64,000 bases of DNA from Rana temporaria (lineage: Eukaryota; Chordata; Amphibia; Anura; Ranidae): contig NC_053492.1 in NCBI RefSeq assembly GCF_905171775.1, positions 329,060,720 through 329,124,719 on the forward strand, read 5' to 3'. Below the pieces are notes generated by a model, which had not been told where the DNA came from, made no database searches, and saw nothing but the letters and a program-made list of their open reading frames with translations. The position numbers were made by a program, and so were the translations under genes. The stretch's first letter is position 1. Every line of letters begins with the position of its first letter. This document shows positions 11,235-20,984 of this stretch, piece by piece.

Positions 11235-12340
11235 TTATAGGGTGAGCGAGATGGTGGCGGCCCCTGTATGTTTTCAGGTCTAAAGTTCCCATATCCCCTA
11301 TCCAATGGTCCAAAGCCAGGTGGAGGAAAGAATCTTTCCCAACTGTTATATGGAACATCTCTGGGTCCGAACCCATAGGGTCCCATTGAATCTGATAGGG
11401 GAAAGAAACGGTTTTGGGTTGGGATATTGAAATCATAACTGCTCTCTCTTCTATTTTGAGGATTAGACTCCATTTGTGTGGAGTTTCTACGTTGAAAAGA
11501 GGTAGCCTGATTTCGACCTACTGGAGAGTCGCTCCTATAATGTTGAAATTGGGCCTCCAATTTATGATTTTTGGATTTATGTCGGCCTCTAATAGGAGTA
11601 TTAGATTGAGCCATATCTTTTTTGGAGTTTCTCAGTTTAACTCTGGGTTTCTGCTGAGCCTGAGAAGATGTTGAAGTGCCTGGTTGATCTGACCTTTGGT
11701 TCGAAACCAATGTGCGCTGAACAGGCACAGGAAGAGTACCTGAGGCTTGTGGGGTAGTGTCCATGCCCTCTCTGTCTTCAACCTCTGAGGCGATCTTTTT
11801 TTGCCATTTGAATACCAACCTTGACTTATAATCATCTAAGTCGCGATTGTATTTCTTTTTCTTTTTGACTTTCTGGTCTTTCTCCTCTTTTTCAAGATTT
11901 TTCTGTAGGCTGGTAGAGTATTCTTGATATTCCTCCCCTTTTTTGAAAGGGATCAACAACTCTTTAACCAACTTAATCTCAGAGTCTAGTCTGATCAGTT
12001 TGTCTTTCTTCCTCTCCGCTAGAAAGCGCAAGAAGGAAGTGCCAGCATCGTTGAAATATTTGGCCCAACCGATCAGATCAGACTCGTCTGTCTGGGGACT
12101 GACCTCCCACCGTAGGCTCCTAGGAACCATACCGCTCTTGACATAGGTTTCTAAAAAAACTATGTCCCACTGGGTATGTATTTCTGCTGTCATGAGGTTT
12201 TTCAATCTCATGAAGAGCCCACTTACTTCAGAAGTGGTGGGTATTGGGGTGGAATCAAACACCCCTACTGTATTGACTACCCTATTTGAACGGAAGTCAA
12301 ATATATCCATGGTGACCCTATAGGGGGAGTCACCACTCAA
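11129..12340 (-). CDS. PLE1 ORF1, basic low-complexity protein
   Basis: 403 codons, uninterrupted, starting 36 bp from the edge of repeat b. I recognise no catalytic domain. Residues 1-105 look folded (MDIFDFRSNRVVNTVGVFD, then a Trp-containing stretch with WAKYFNDAGTSFLRFL). Residues about 106-185 are rich in Lys and Glu and could form a coiled coil. The rest is disordered, rich in Ser, Asn, Gln, Arg and Pro, with several aromatic-Gly pairs, ending in PKHPKRRRV, a likely nuclear localisation signal. It could serve as a nucleic-acid-binding partner of ORF2, comparable in role to LINE ORF1p, but that is inference. Most described Penelope elements are credited with one ORF, so this gene is notable. 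It overlaps ORF2 by 106 bp; translation of ORF2 could use reinitiation or a -1 frameshift. Confidence 0.85.
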   Translation of the reverse strand: MSGDSPYRVTMDIFDFRSNRVVNTVGVFDSTPIPTTSEVSGLFMRLKNLMTAEIHTQWDIVFLETYVKSGMVPRSLRWEVSPQTDESDLIGWAKYFNDAGTSFLRFLAERKKDKLIRLDSEIKLVKELLIPFKKGEEYQEYSTSLQKNLEKEEKDQKVKKKKKYNRDLDDYKSRLVFKWQKKIASEVEDREGMDTTPQASGTLPVPVQRTLVSNQRSDQPGTSTSSQAQQKPRVKLRNSKKDMAQSNTPIRGRHKSKNHKLEAQFQHYRSDSPVGRNQATSFQRRNSTQMESNPQNRRESSYDFNIPTQNRFFPLSDSMGPYGFGPRDVPYNSWERFFPPPGFGPLDRGYGNFRPENIQGPPPSRSPYNWGFPRSHHGPAWPTEPREGPEGGGEPKHPKRRRV

Positions 12341-12375
12341 AGCTGCAGTTGAAGGTATACAGGTAATGCAAAGAA

Positions 12376-14249
12376 ATTATTTTGGGAACAACTGCGCTAA
12401 GGTAGAGAGTTTAGGATTAATAAGCAGCAATTAAATTGTGTATAAACAAAGTAAATATATAAAAAAGGAAGATTAATTGCGCTAAACCAAAAAATGAACA
12501 TATGTTAATCAAACATATTGAACGTGTACTGAGGTGCATGTGCTAAAAAATTCTTAGATTAACAATCTGAATTTATACACCATTAAAGTAATCCCATGTG
12601 ATCAGAGGGCCCAAAGCCACCTGGCCCTACTGAGCAATGCAATATAGTGAGAATTGCCACGTAGGCGTGACAAATTATTAAATAAATTGGAATTAAAGAA
12701 CCACAAATAAGTGAATAAAGTCCATAAACTTCAATTTAGAGATGAATGTGATAAATCCAAGTGAAAATGAAGACACCCGTGAGAGCTTTAAAGACGCTGG
12801 TTGTAGCATTAAACGTGAATCCACCACCGATCACACAGCTGCTTACCAGAAATCTAGGTCCTGCCGGACCACTATCAACATGTCTTTCCACCATAGATGT
12901 CAAATCCGCAGAAAAGTTCACCACTTGCGCTGGGACCATGCCGTGCTCAATGATGAAAAAAACACAAAACAGGCTCCACATAGCATAAATCCGGGTGAAT
13001 TTATTTAAAATAAAGTAAAAACAGGTATACAACTCACATTTGGGTTGATAAACCAAGCAGTTGGCCTGTAACGCCGGCCGGACGTATCAGGAACAAAAGC
13101 CACTCGTTGGAGAAATGAAGGGGATGGCGTCCACACGTCACTCACTCCACCCGACGCGTTTCGTGAGAAATCACTTCGTCTCGGGGTACGAGTGGCGTGG
13201 GACGCCACCCCTCTTTATAGGAACACATTAGGCTATCAAACAATCGAGTCATAATTACCAGGCCCCGCTCCGGGATCCCCGCGCACGCCGGAAGTGTAGC
13301 AGATCAACATCCGGGTCATTGGGTTGTCCAGGACTCAATGCCCATAGGACGCATAACAGCTCCGCCCAAAGGGGGCTGACACCTATGACGCGCGCATCAC
13401 TTACCAAGGCGAGGCATGACGGGACCACCCTCACAGGGGCGGGACTGTATGTGTCACGGCTCGAGTGCTTGAAGCTCACATTAAACAGTTAGTGGCAGTA
13501 AATATCAACTTGTGCCCATGACTACACCTCGTGTGTCATGGAGCATCATCGAGTTAACCATTCAATAAAGAGAATTTAAAAAGGAATTAAAATTCAATCA
13601 AACCACCTTCAATCGTAACCAAGCCTCACTGTGGGTCACTCACGCATGCGCCGGACCAACAAAACCCAGTGGTTGCGCTCCACAGGGCCTTGTACTAGCC
13701 ATTCTCAGGACAGATTCACCCGTATCATAAAGGGATGAGTGAGAAAGTCGTGGCAGTGTCACACAGTGAGCTCGACATGTTATTATATGGCCCATATCCA
13801 AAATTAAATTCAGAGTATAAGGGACATGTGTAAAATTATCTAAACTTAATCAAAAGTTAAATCTTGTACATATGTGAAAATATAAATATATTAATTAGTG
13901 ATAATTAAATTGATTCTATTATATGGGCAACCACAATAATCAAAGTCCCATATATTACAAAATGTGATCACTATGGATCTTAAGTGAATACCCAATAAAC
14001 CCCTATACGGGGAATATTCAATTAATAAAAACTAGTACATGATTCAAAACAATTAATCCCAATCCATAAATCAACATAAAAATATATAAATCTAAAATTT
14101 GGAAAAAGGGGACTTGCCCTAATATCAATGAAGGCTGTCACCAAACAGTGTATCCATGATTAGTTTTTTCCGTCAGAACAGAAAAATTCAATCCCCTGCC
14201 AGAGAAGTCTCAAAACTGACCACCATGGACTAAGCATTATTTATAAATG
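12376..14249 (-). repeat. PLE1 terminal repeat b (PLTR, upstream copy)
   Basis: A direct copy of 7012-8884, shifted by 5364-5365 bp, with only a few differences. As the upstream copy for the minus-strand genes, it should hold the promoter and 5' UTR of ORF1, whose ATG lies 36 bp beyond its edge. It stops at the ORF2 end sequence and joins abruptly to an inverted ORF2 piece at 14250. Confidence 0.9.
13151..13184 (-). ncRNA. Hammerhead-ribozyme-like motif, PLE1 repeat b
   Basis: Identical in sequence to the motif at 7786-7819, in the upstream repeat. If it self-cleaved, it would trim the 5' end of the element RNA. The box-1 mismatches make activity doubtful. Confidence 0.35.
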
Positions 14250-14896
14250 AAAATATTAAACGTTTAATCAGAAAACACTGGCATATACTGCAAAGTGATC
14301 TTGTACTGGCACCTGTGTTACCAGCAAGACCATCTGTGGTGTTTCGCGGTGCCTCCTCCTTGGGAGCCAGTGTGGCCCCAAGTGTCCAGGACCCCCCTAG
14401 CGAAACAAGAATTTTCTGGCAAACCCTTACGGGTTATCACAGATGCAAAAACTGTCAGGTGTGTTCTCTAAATAAATGTCGAGATCGGAAGATCACCCAT
14501 TTCTCCTCCACTAGCACTGGTCGAACATATGAAGTGAAACCATTCATTACCTGTTCCAGTAAGGGGGTGGTTTACTTACTCCAATGCCCCTGCGGGCTTC
14601 AGTATGTAGGGAGGACCAAGAGGGAATTAAAAATCAGATTAAACGAACATATAGCTAAGATAAGAAATGGCTTTCCAAACCATTCGGTTTCGAGACACTA
14701 TGATTTGGTTCATCATAGAAATCCAGAGGGGACTTTGTTTGTGGGTATCGATAAATACAAACCGAACTGGAGGGGGAGTTCCCTAATTAGAGAGATCTCG
14801 AAGACTGAAATGGCATGGATCCACAGATTGAGGACATATCTTCCTCATGGCCTCAACGTGGACACTGACATTAATGCATTTATAAATAATGCTTAG
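14250..14896 (+). pseudogene. Inverted, 5'-truncated copy of PLE1 ORF2 (Cys cluster and GIY-YIG)
   Basis: An inverted copy of ORF2 from residue about 576 (IKRLIRKHW) to the stop. It keeps the linker, the Cys cluster and the whole GIY-YIG domain, but no reverse transcriptase. It has the same protein sequence as the full copy where compared, so both formed in one event or very recently. It contains an in-frame Met at 14315. Confidence 0.9.
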
Positions 14897-16666
14897 TCCA
14901 TGGTGGTCAGTTTTGAGACTTCTCTGGCAGGGGATTGAATTTTTCTGTTCTGACGGAAAAAACTAATCATGGATACACTGTTTGGTGACAGCCTTCATTG
15001 ATATTAGGGCAAGTCCCCTTTTTCCAAATTTTAGATTTATATATTTTTATGTTGATTTATGGATTGGGATTAATTGTTTTGAATCATGTACTAGTTTTTA
15101 TTAATTGAATATTCCCCGTATAGGGGTTTATTGGGTATTCACTTAAGATCCATAGTGATCACATTTTGTAATATATGGGACTTTGATTATTGTGGTTGCC
15201 CATATAATAGAATCAATTTAATTATCACTAATTAATATATTTATATTTTCACATATGTACAAGATTTAACTTTTGATTAAGTTTAGATAATTTTACACAT
15301 GTCCCTTATACTCTGAATTTAATTTTGGATATGGGCCATATAATAACATGTCGAGCTCACTGTGTGACACTGCCACGACTTTCTCACTCATCCCTTTATG
15401 ATACGGGTGAATCTGTCCTGAGAATGGCTAGTACAAGGCCCTGTGGAGCGCAACCACTGGGTTTTGTTGGTCCGGCGCATGCGTGAGTGACCCACAGTGA
15501 GGCTTGGTTACGATTGAAGGTGGTTTGATTGAATTTTAATTCCTTTTTAAATTCTCTTTATTGAATGGTTAACTCGATGATGCTCCATGACACACGAGGT
15601 GTAGTCATGGGCACAAGTTGATATTTACTGCCACTAACTGTTTAATGTGAGCTTCAAGCACTCGAGCCGTGACACATACAGTCCCGCCCCTGTGAGGGTG
15701 GTCCCGTCATGCCTCGCCTTGGTGAGTGATGCGCGCGTCATAGGTGTCAGCCCCCTTTGGGCGGAGCTGTTATGCGTCCTATGGGCATTGAGTCCTGGAC
15801 AACCCAATGACCCGGATGTTGATCTGCTACACTTCCGGCGTGCGCGGGGATCCCGGAGCGGGGCCTGGTAATTATGACTCGATTGTTTGATAGCCTAATG
15901 TGTTCCTATAAAGAGGGGTGGCGTCCCACGCCACTCGTACCCCGAGACGAAGTGATTTCTCACGAAACGCGTCGGGTGGAGTGAGTGACGTGTGGACGCC
16001 ATCCCCTTCATTTCTCCAACGAGTGGCTTTTGTTCCTGATACGTCCGGTCGGCGTTACAGGCCAACTGCTTGGTTTATCAACCCAAATGTGAGTTGTATA
16101 CCTGTTTTTACTTTATTTTAAATAAATTCACCCGGATTTATGCTATGTGGAGCCTGTTTTGTGTTTTTTCATCATTGAGCACGGCATGGTCCCAGCGCAA
16201 GTGGTGAACTTTTCTGCGGATTTGACATCTATGGTGGAAAGACATGTTGATAGTGGTCCGGCAGGACCTAGATTTCTGGTAAGCAGCTGTGTGATCGGTG
16301 GTGGATTCACGTTTAATGCTACAACCAGCGTCTTTAAAGCTCTCACGGGTGTCTTCATTTTCACTTGGATTTATCACATTCATCTCTAAATTGAAGTTTA
16401 TGGACTTTATTCACTTATTTGTGGTTCTTTAATTCCAATTTATTTAATAATTTGTCACGCCTACGTGGCAATTCTCACTATATTGCATTGCTCAGTAGGG
16501 CCAGGTGGCTTTGGGCCCTCTGATCACATGGGATTACTTTAATGGTGTATAAATTCAGATTGTTAATCTAAGAATTTTTTAGCACATGCACCTCAGTACA
16601 CGTTCAATATGTTTGATTAACATATGTTCATTTTTTGGTTTAGCGCAATTAATCTTCCTTTTTTAT
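14877..16666 (+). repeat. PLE1 terminal repeat, inverted copy
   Basis: Reverse complement of the 7012-8884 repeat, missing about 80 bp of its outer end (it stops at the TCTTCCTTTTTTATAT edge). Only scattered differences are seen, such as GGTCGGCG here against the GGCCGGCG class near 7710. Head-to-head with the main copy, it gives the insertion two similar outer ends. Confidence 0.9.
15943..15976 (+). ncRNA. Hammerhead-ribozyme-like motif, PLE1 inverted repeat
   Basis: Plus-strand copy of the motif: CGAGACGAA, a GTGA-TTTC-TCAC hairpin, then GAAACGCGTCGGG. See the matching motifs in the other Penelope repeats of this window. Confidence 0.35.
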
Positions 16667-17070
16667 ATTTCTGTACGATGGCTGTACTAACCATCGTACA
16701 GAAATCCGCGCGTAAACAATACGCCGGGCGTGTCCGCGGCATCGCCACGACGATGACGCGGCAACGTGGGCGGGCCTGCCAGTTAAATGCTTCCACGCAT
16801 GCGTCAAAGTCATTCGACGCATGCGAGGGATGGCGGGCGCTCGGACATGTACGGTAGGTCTGTACAGACGACCGAACATATTCGAGCGGGCAGGATTCCA
16901 GCGAACTGATTTAAAACAAGTCCAGGAATATTTGCCCGCTGGGAAAAGGCCCGGCGGGCAAATGTTTGCTGGAATCCTGTCCGCTCGGCCCTACACACGA
17001 CCGAACATGTCTGCTGAAACTGGTCCGCTGACCAGTTTCAGCAGACATGTTTGGTCGTGTGTACGGGGCC

Positions 17071-17487
17071 TAACTTCTATAGTTGGGAAGATACTGGAAC
17101 ATTTAATAAAAGACCACATAGATGAGATCTTGCTGGAAAAAAACTATTTAAGCAACAGACAGCATGGATTCATGAAAGACAGAAGTTGTCAGACAAACCT
17201 GATTTCCTTTTATGAAGAGGTAAGTAAAAACTTGGCGTGGCTGTGGACGTGATATACTTGGATTTTGCAAAAGCGTTCGATACAGTTCCCCACGCACGAC
17301 TCATGTATAAGATAAAGTCTACAGGATTGGATATATCAGTTTGTAAATGGATAGAAAGCTGGCTAAAAGACAGAATTCAGAGAGTCATGGTTAATGATTC
17401 TTACTCTGAATGCTCTAAGGTTGTCATTGGTGTACCCCAAGGTTCAATGTTGGGACCCTTACTTTTTAATATCTTTACAAAGGTGCC
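17071..17487 (+). pseudogene. CR1 ORF2 fragment: central reverse transcriptase, copy 1
   Basis: Codes TSIVGKILEHLIKDHI and NRQHGFMKDRSC in one frame to about 17249. After a frameshift come VDVIYLDFAKAFDTVPH (first catalytic Asp block) and VPQGSMLGPLLFNIF. It is interrupted at 17488 by a Penelope-like fragment. The FADD block that should follow is missing. Confidence 0.85.
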
Positions 17488-17525
17488 CCAGACGACGTAA
17501 TTTGTGTGACGAAACACGCACCGGG
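17488..17525 (+). ncRNA. Hammerhead-ribozyme-like motif, PLE3 (duplicated at 18537)
   Basis: Reads CCAGACGAC, an imperfect GTAA/TGAC hairpin, then GAAACACGCACCGGG. Same order as in PLE1 and PLE2. One stem pair is mismatched (A opposite G). The copy at 18537-18574 arose by the tandem duplication. Confidence 0.3.
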
Positions 17526-17628
17526 AGAGGAGACGTGCTGACGTTATCTCGCGACAGTCCGAGTGGACGGGTGTTCGCTTAGCCGACCGGCTTTATTTTT
17601 ATGCTTCTATATGATCGTTTTCTTGTAA

Positions 17629-18119
17629 GGCCGAGTACTCACGATCAAACATGTCCGATGAAACCGGTCCGCGGACCGTTTTCATCAGACATGTCTGCCC
17701 GGGGACTGCCCGGGGACTTCTGTTCGATGGCCGTACACACCATCGAACAGAGGTCCGCGCGTAAACAATACGCCGGGCGTGTCCGCGGCATCGCCACGAC
17801 GATGACGCGGCAACGTGGGCGGGCCTGCCAGTTAAATGCTTCCACGCATGCGTCAAAGTCATTCGACGCATGCGAGGGATGGCGGGCGCTCGGACATGTA
17901 CGGTAGGTCTGTACAGACGACCGAACATATTCGAGCGGGCAGGATTCCAGCGAACTGATTTAAAACAAGTCCAGGAATATTTGCCCGCTGGGAAAAGGCC
18001 CGGCGGGCAAATGTTTGCTGGAATCCTGTCCGCTCGGCCCTACACACGACCGAACATGTCTGCTGAAACTGGTCCGCTGACCAGTTTCAGCAGACATGTT
18101 TGGTCGTGTGTACGGGGCC
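17629..18119. mobile_element. Palindromic MITE P3, recombinant
   Basis: A complete palindromic unit, starting GGCCGAGTACTCACG and ending TGTGTACGGGGCC. Its left part matches the start of P4 (18678 on), and its right part matches the right part of P2 (16713-17070). It is therefore a hybrid of the two MITEs, the expected product of the unequal crossover. Confidence 0.85.
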
Positions 18120-18536
18120 TAACTTCTATAGTTGGGAAGATACTGGAACATTTAATAAAAGACCACATAGATGAGATCTTGCTGGAAAAAAACTATTTAA
18201 GCAACAGACAGCATGGATTCATGAAAGACAGAAGTTGTCAGACAAACCTGATTTCCTTTTATGAAGAGGTAAGTAAAAACTTGGCGTGGCTGTGGACGTG
18301 ATATACTTGGATTTTGCAAAAGCGTTCGATACAGTTCCCCACGCACGACTCATGTATAAGATAAAGTCTACAGGATTGGATATATCAGTTTGTAAATGGA
18401 TAGAAAGCTGGCTAAAAGACAGAATTCAGAGAGTCATGGTTAATGATTCTTACTCTGAATGCTCTAAGGTTGTCATTGGTGTACCCCAAGGTTCAATGTT
18501 GGGACCCTTACTTTTTAATATCTTTACAAAGGTGCC
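18120..18536 (+). pseudogene. CR1 ORF2 fragment: central reverse transcriptase, duplicate
   Basis: Second copy of 17071-17487, made by the 1049-bp tandem duplication. It carries the same frameshift, so it was already broken when duplicated. Confidence 0.88.
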
Positions 18537-18677
18537 CCAGACGACGTAATTTGTGTGACGAAACACGCACCGGGAGAGGAGACGTGCTGACGTTATCTCG
18601 CGACAGTCCGAGCGGACGGGTGTTCGCTTAGCCGACCGGCTTTATTTTTATGCTTCTATATGATCGTTTTCTTGTAA

Positions 18678-19034
18678 GGCCGAGTACTCACGATCAAACA
18701 TGTCCGATGAAACCGGTCCGCGGACCGTTTTCATCAGACATGTCTGCCCGGGGACTGCCCGGGGACTTCTGTTCGATGGCCGTACACACCATCGAACAGA
18801 GGTCCGCGCGTAAACAATACGCCGGGCGTGTCCGCGGTGTCGCCGCGTCGATGACGCGGTGTCGCCGCGACAATGACGCGGCGACGTGGGCGGCCTGCCT
18901 TTAAAAGGCTTCCACGCATGCGTCGAAGTCATTCGACGCATGCGAGGGATGGCGGGCGGCAGGACATGTACGGTAGGTCTGTACAGACGACCGTACATGT
19001 CCGGGCGGACATGTTTGGTCGTGAGTACGGGGCC
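18678..19034. mobile_element. Palindromic MITE P4, shorter variant
   Basis: Begins GGCCGAGTACTCACG and ends GTGAGTACGGGGCC, flanked by TAA and TTA. It lacks the segment of P3 around the GGCCCGGCGGGC block, so it is about 130 bp shorter. It contains the GACGCATGCG palindromic core and paired GGACATGTACGG blocks. Confidence 0.85.
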
Positions 19035-19440
19035 TTAGTGTTTTATCTCATTCATTTTTACACTTTTTTCTACGGTATTTCACTATTGTGAGTCCTATTA
19101 TTTTTTGGGTATCTCATCCACTTGATGACATCTGTGCCTTTGAGGATCTATTGAAAAATTCCACTGGTGTGTGCTGCAGTCCATGTTAAAGGCCAGGGTT
19201 TACAGTCGCAAGCCATCTTTGCTTGTCATCTGGTAAGCCTACATTTCTTATGGTGTCTTCACTTATGGTGGTGGATTTCCTCAAATTTTTGAATCGCAGA
19301 AGAATTAATTTCAATTGTGTTTCTTTGGACTTCACTGAACTTATGATTTAACACAGTTGTTATTGCTTCATTTGCATTTTTTATCATCAATTGTTATAGT
19401 TCTTTACAGTTTATCACAGAGCACCTACATTTTTTTCTAT

Positions 19441-19929
19441 GCAGAGGAATAACGTCCTTACAGGATGTCGCCAATTTACAAGCCGACCTCAATGCTCTGT
19501 CTAATTGGGCGACTGAGTGGCAGATGAGGTTTAATGCTGATAAATGTAAATTTATGCACTTGGGGGGCTAAGAATATGCATGCATCATACATACTAGGAG
19601 GGGTACAACTGGGGGGATCCGTAGTGGAGAAGGATCTGGGGGTTTTAGTAGATCATAAGCTCAATAATGGCATGCAATGCCAAGCTGCGATTTCCAAAGC
19701 GAGCAAAGTCCTTTCTTGTATTAAGAGAGGTATGGACTCCAGAGAGAGAGATATCATTTTGCCCCTGTACAAATCATTAGTAAGACCTCATCTGGAATAT
19801 GCAGTCCAGTTTTGGGCACCAGTTCTCAAAAAGGAAAGGGAACCAAACTGATAAGAGGCATGGAGGAGCTCAGATATGAGGAAAGATTAGAAGAACTACA
19901 TTTATTTACTCTTGAGAAGAGGAGACTAA
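19441..19929 (+). pseudogene. CR1 ORF2 fragment: 3' reverse transcriptase and C-terminal domain
   Basis: Codes LQDVANLQADLNALSNWATEW and QMRFNADKCKFMH. After a frameshift come VVEKDLGVLVDHKL, PLYKSLVRPHLEYAVQFWAP and EELRYEERLEELHLFTLEKRRLR. These are the thumb and C-terminal blocks of CR1 proteins. It is cut by the MITE at 19930; the codons resume as RGDMIFTSRG at 20408. Confidence 0.85.
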
Positions 19930-20407
19930 GGCCTAGTACACACGAGAGGATTTATCCACGGAAACGGTCCGGAGGACCGTTTCCGCGAATAAATCCTCTG
20001 GCGGATTTTGATCTGATGGTTGTACTAACCATCAGATCAAAATCCACGCGGAATTCCCTCTGCGGTGACGTGTCGCGCCGTCGCCGCGATGATGACGCGG
20101 CGACGTGCGCGACGCTGTAATATAAGGACTTCCACGCATGCGTCAAATCATTACGACGCATGCGAGGGAGGGAATCGGACGGATTGATCCGGTGAGTCTG
20201 TACAGACCATCGGATCAATCCGCTGGACTGGATTCCAGCGGATCGATTTCTTAGCATGCTAAGAAATTTTGATCCGCTGGAAAACCATCGGCCCGAAAAA
20301 TATCTGCGGATAAATATCCGCTGGGTTGTACACACCAGCGGATCTATCCGCTGAAAGTGATCCGCGGATAAATTCCAGCGGATAGATCCTCTCGTGTGTA
20401 CGGGGCC
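19930..20407. mobile_element. Palindromic MITE P5
   Basis: Starts GGCCTAGTACACACGAG and ends TCGTGTGTACGGGGCC, with TAA on both sides (19927-19929 and 20408-20410). Deleting the element and one TAA restores the CR1 codons EKRRLRGDMI, so a 3-bp TAA duplication is well supported here. It is of the same subtype as P1, with inverted blocks around CGGTCCGGAGGACCG and GCATGCTAAGAAA. Confidence 0.88.
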
Positions 20408-20834
20408 TAAGGGGGATATGATCTTTACGTCTAGAGGAAAAGAGATTTCATCTCCAAATACGGAAAGGTTTCTTCACAGTAAGAGCTGGAAAATGTGGAA
20501 CTGACTCCCTCCAGAGGTGGTTCTGGCCAGCTCAGTAGATTGCTTTAAGAAAGGTCTGGATACTTTCCTAAATGTACATAATATAACTGAGTACTAAGAT
20601 TTGTAGGTAAAGTTGATCCAGGGTAAATTTGATTGCCTCTCTGGGGACCAGGAAGGATTTTTTTCCCCCTGCTGTAGCAAATTGGATCATGCTCTGCTGT
20701 TTTTTTTTTTTTTTTTTTGCCTTCCTCTGGATCAACTGTGGGTATGGAGTTGGTTGTATGGGATTGTACTGTGTTTATTTTGTTTGTTTATTTTTTTGTG
20801 GTTGAACTGGATGGACTTGAATAGAAAAGCATTG
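20408..20834 (+). pseudogene. CR1 3' end: last codons and 3' UTR
   Basis: RGDMIFTSRGKEISS is followed by LPPEVVLASSVDCFKKGLD and a short 3' UTR ending in TTGAACTGGATGGAC, the usual end of CR1/L2-like elements in vertebrates. Part of the terminal domain seems to be deleted between the RGDMI and FTSRG blocks. A T run at 20700-20718 lies in the UTR. Confidence 0.75.
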
Positions 20835-20980
20835 CTGTCTGTTTTCCATTAATTATCAGATGGATGAAAAACGAACAGACAGGACATGTGAAAGGGGCCT
20901 TACTGTCATGTTACTTCATTCAGTGTTACTTCTGAAGGAAAATATTTACAAATGTTAGAATTAGGTAGTTTGATATAATG
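20835..20980. other. Unassigned DNA
   Basis: Short AT-rich stretch between the CR1 end and a possible TTAA MITE. Nothing recognised. Confidence 0.3.
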
Positions 20981-20984
20981 TTAA

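Larger units (their letters stand above)
7012..16666 (-). mobile_element. Near-intact Penelope-like retroelement PLE1
   Basis: It is bounded by the 13-bp duplication ATTTCTGTACGAT at 6999-7011 and 16667-16679. On the minus strand it reads: a truncated inverted copy (ORF2 3' end plus repeat, 14250-16666, plus-oriented), repeat b (12376-14249), ORF1 (12340-11129), ORF2 (11234-8865), repeat a (8884-7012). The repeats are about 1.87 kb and differ at only a few sites (for example CTCACC/CTTACC at 8035/13400 and CACTCCA/CGCTCCA near 8330/13677, and one extra A). Penelope elements typically insert as such mixed direct and inverted partial dimers. The low divergence and open frames argue for recent activity. 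Confidence 0.92.
6922..17070. mobile_element. Palindromic MITE P2, split by Penelope element PLE1
   Basis: The left piece is 6922-7011 (GGCCGCGTACACACCGG, then paired blocks around GGTCCGCCGGACCG). The right piece is 16667-17070 and ends TGTGTACGGGGCC followed by TAA. Both outer ends sit in CR1 codons and carry TA. The split point carries a 13-bp duplication, ATTTCTGTACGAT, made by PLE1. The two pieces rejoin to a full palindromic unit like P3 and P6. Confidence 0.85.
16713..18810. repeat. Tandem duplication, two 1049-bp units
   Basis: 16713-17761 is repeated at 17762-18810 with almost no differences (for example GAGTGGACGG at 17570 against GAGCGGACGG at 18610). Each unit runs from the middle of one palindromic MITE, through a CR1 piece and a Penelope fragment, to the middle of the next MITE. 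The breakpoints lie in MITE sequence at both ends, which is what unequal crossing-over between two MITE copies produces. The boundaries given are those where identity becomes obvious. Confidence 0.9.
17488..19440 (+). mobile_element. Penelope-like terminal-repeat remnant PLE3, interrupted and duplicated
   Basis: 17488-17628 and 19035-19440 interrupt the CR1 frame between VPQGSMLGPLLFNIF and LQDVANLQADLNALS. The left part carries the Penelope motif CAGACGAC-hairpin-GAAAC. The right part has a CTGGTAAG splice-donor-like site at 19230 and AT-rich PLTR-like sequence, similar in layout to PLE1 and PLE2. A palindromic MITE inserted into it, and recombination then duplicated a 1049-bp unit. No coding sequence remains. 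Confidence 0.6.
4786..20834 (+). mobile_element. CR1-type LINE, 5'-truncated and broken by nested insertions
   Basis: A single non-LTR retrotransposon of the CR1 group can be followed in order through pieces at 4786-5157, 5701-6198, 6884-6921, 17071-17487, 19441-19929 and 20408-20834. The pieces carry an endonuclease C-terminus, then reverse transcriptase blocks, then the 3' domain and tail. At the MITE junctions, deleting the insert restores continuous CR1 codons. The YADD/FADD catalytic block is absent: it falls in the gap opened by the insertion between 17487 and 19441. The element is inactive and is the oldest layer of this part of the window. Confidence 0.85.

Noticed and set aside
14315..14896. 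Stand-alone GIY-YIG endonuclease gene of 193 codons
   Set aside because: It is the inverted truncated copy of PLE1 ORF2, with the same sequence as the full copy.
15647..16389. Short ORFs repeated three times in the Penelope repeats (for example 67 and 74 codons)
   Set aside because: They are identical because the repeats are near-identical, not because of coding selection; no domain seen. They could be revisited if conserved in diverged copies.
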